A stretch of 6,367 nt of DNA from Anthropogastromicrobium sp052273485. Its GTDB lineage: Bacteria > Bacillota > Clostridia > Lachnospirales > Lachnospiraceae. Each line of letters begins with the position of its first letter. The first letter of the stretch is position 1. Positions 6,366 to 6,367 of the stretch are shown here, piece after piece. The notes under the pieces are model-generated. The model was given only the letters and a program-made list of their open reading frames with translations, did not search any database and had not been told where the DNA came from. The stretch covers positions 1-6,367 of the forward strand of contig DAVZID010000108.1 in NCBI GenBank assembly GCA_052273485.1, written 5' to 3'. Made by a program: the position numbers and the translations under genes.

Positions 6366-6367
6366 TT

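Overview
The window reads as one minus-strand regulatory operon, transcribed from the right edge towards the left. It probably comes from a Gram-positive anaerobe of the Clostridia, most likely Lachnospiraceae-like. That placement is inference. It rests on the style of the hybrid kinases (SHDIRTPMNA H-boxes, long PAS-rich or solute-binding sensors, C-terminal receivers), AGGA/GGAGAG ribosome binding sites, moderately AT-leaning composition judged by eye, and a c-di-GMP-I riboswitch as leader. No rRNA, tRNA, insertion sequence or CRISPR array was seen.

Layout in transcription order: (1) 6288-6365, a near-consensus c-di-GMP-I (GEMM-I) riboswitch aptamer, lying almost against the right window edge, so its promoter is outside. 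(2) 6073-6287, a 215-nt untranslated leader. It holds a long-range hairpin, a candidate weak intrinsic terminator, an 18-bp perfect palindrome and the ribosome binding site. (3) 2866-6072, a 1068-residue cytosolic hybrid histidine kinase with four PAS-like modules, HisKA, HATPase and two receivers. (4) 2815-2865, a 51-nt gap with no terminator that carries a 12-nt sequence also present in the leader. (5) 46-2814, a 922-residue membrane hybrid kinase with a signal peptide, two periplasmic-binding-protein (Venus flytrap) domains, one membrane span, HisKA, HATPase and one receiver. (6) 1-45, downstream sequence with no terminator, so the operon may continue beyond the left edge.

How it may work (inference): intracellular c-di-GMP sets how much of the two kinases is made. 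One kinase then reads a small extracellular solute and the other reads cytosolic cues through its PAS domains. Both end in receivers and neither has an Hpt domain or an output domain. A separate Hpt protein and a DNA-binding or enzymatic response regulator must therefore complete the phosphorelay. No GGDEF, EAL, HD-GYP or PilZ domain is encoded here, so the window senses c-di-GMP at the RNA level only. All kinase and receiver key residues I could check are present in both proteins. The main points of interest are the second-messenger control of a kinase pair, the unusual leader, and the loss of amino-acid-binding residues in the second flytrap domain.
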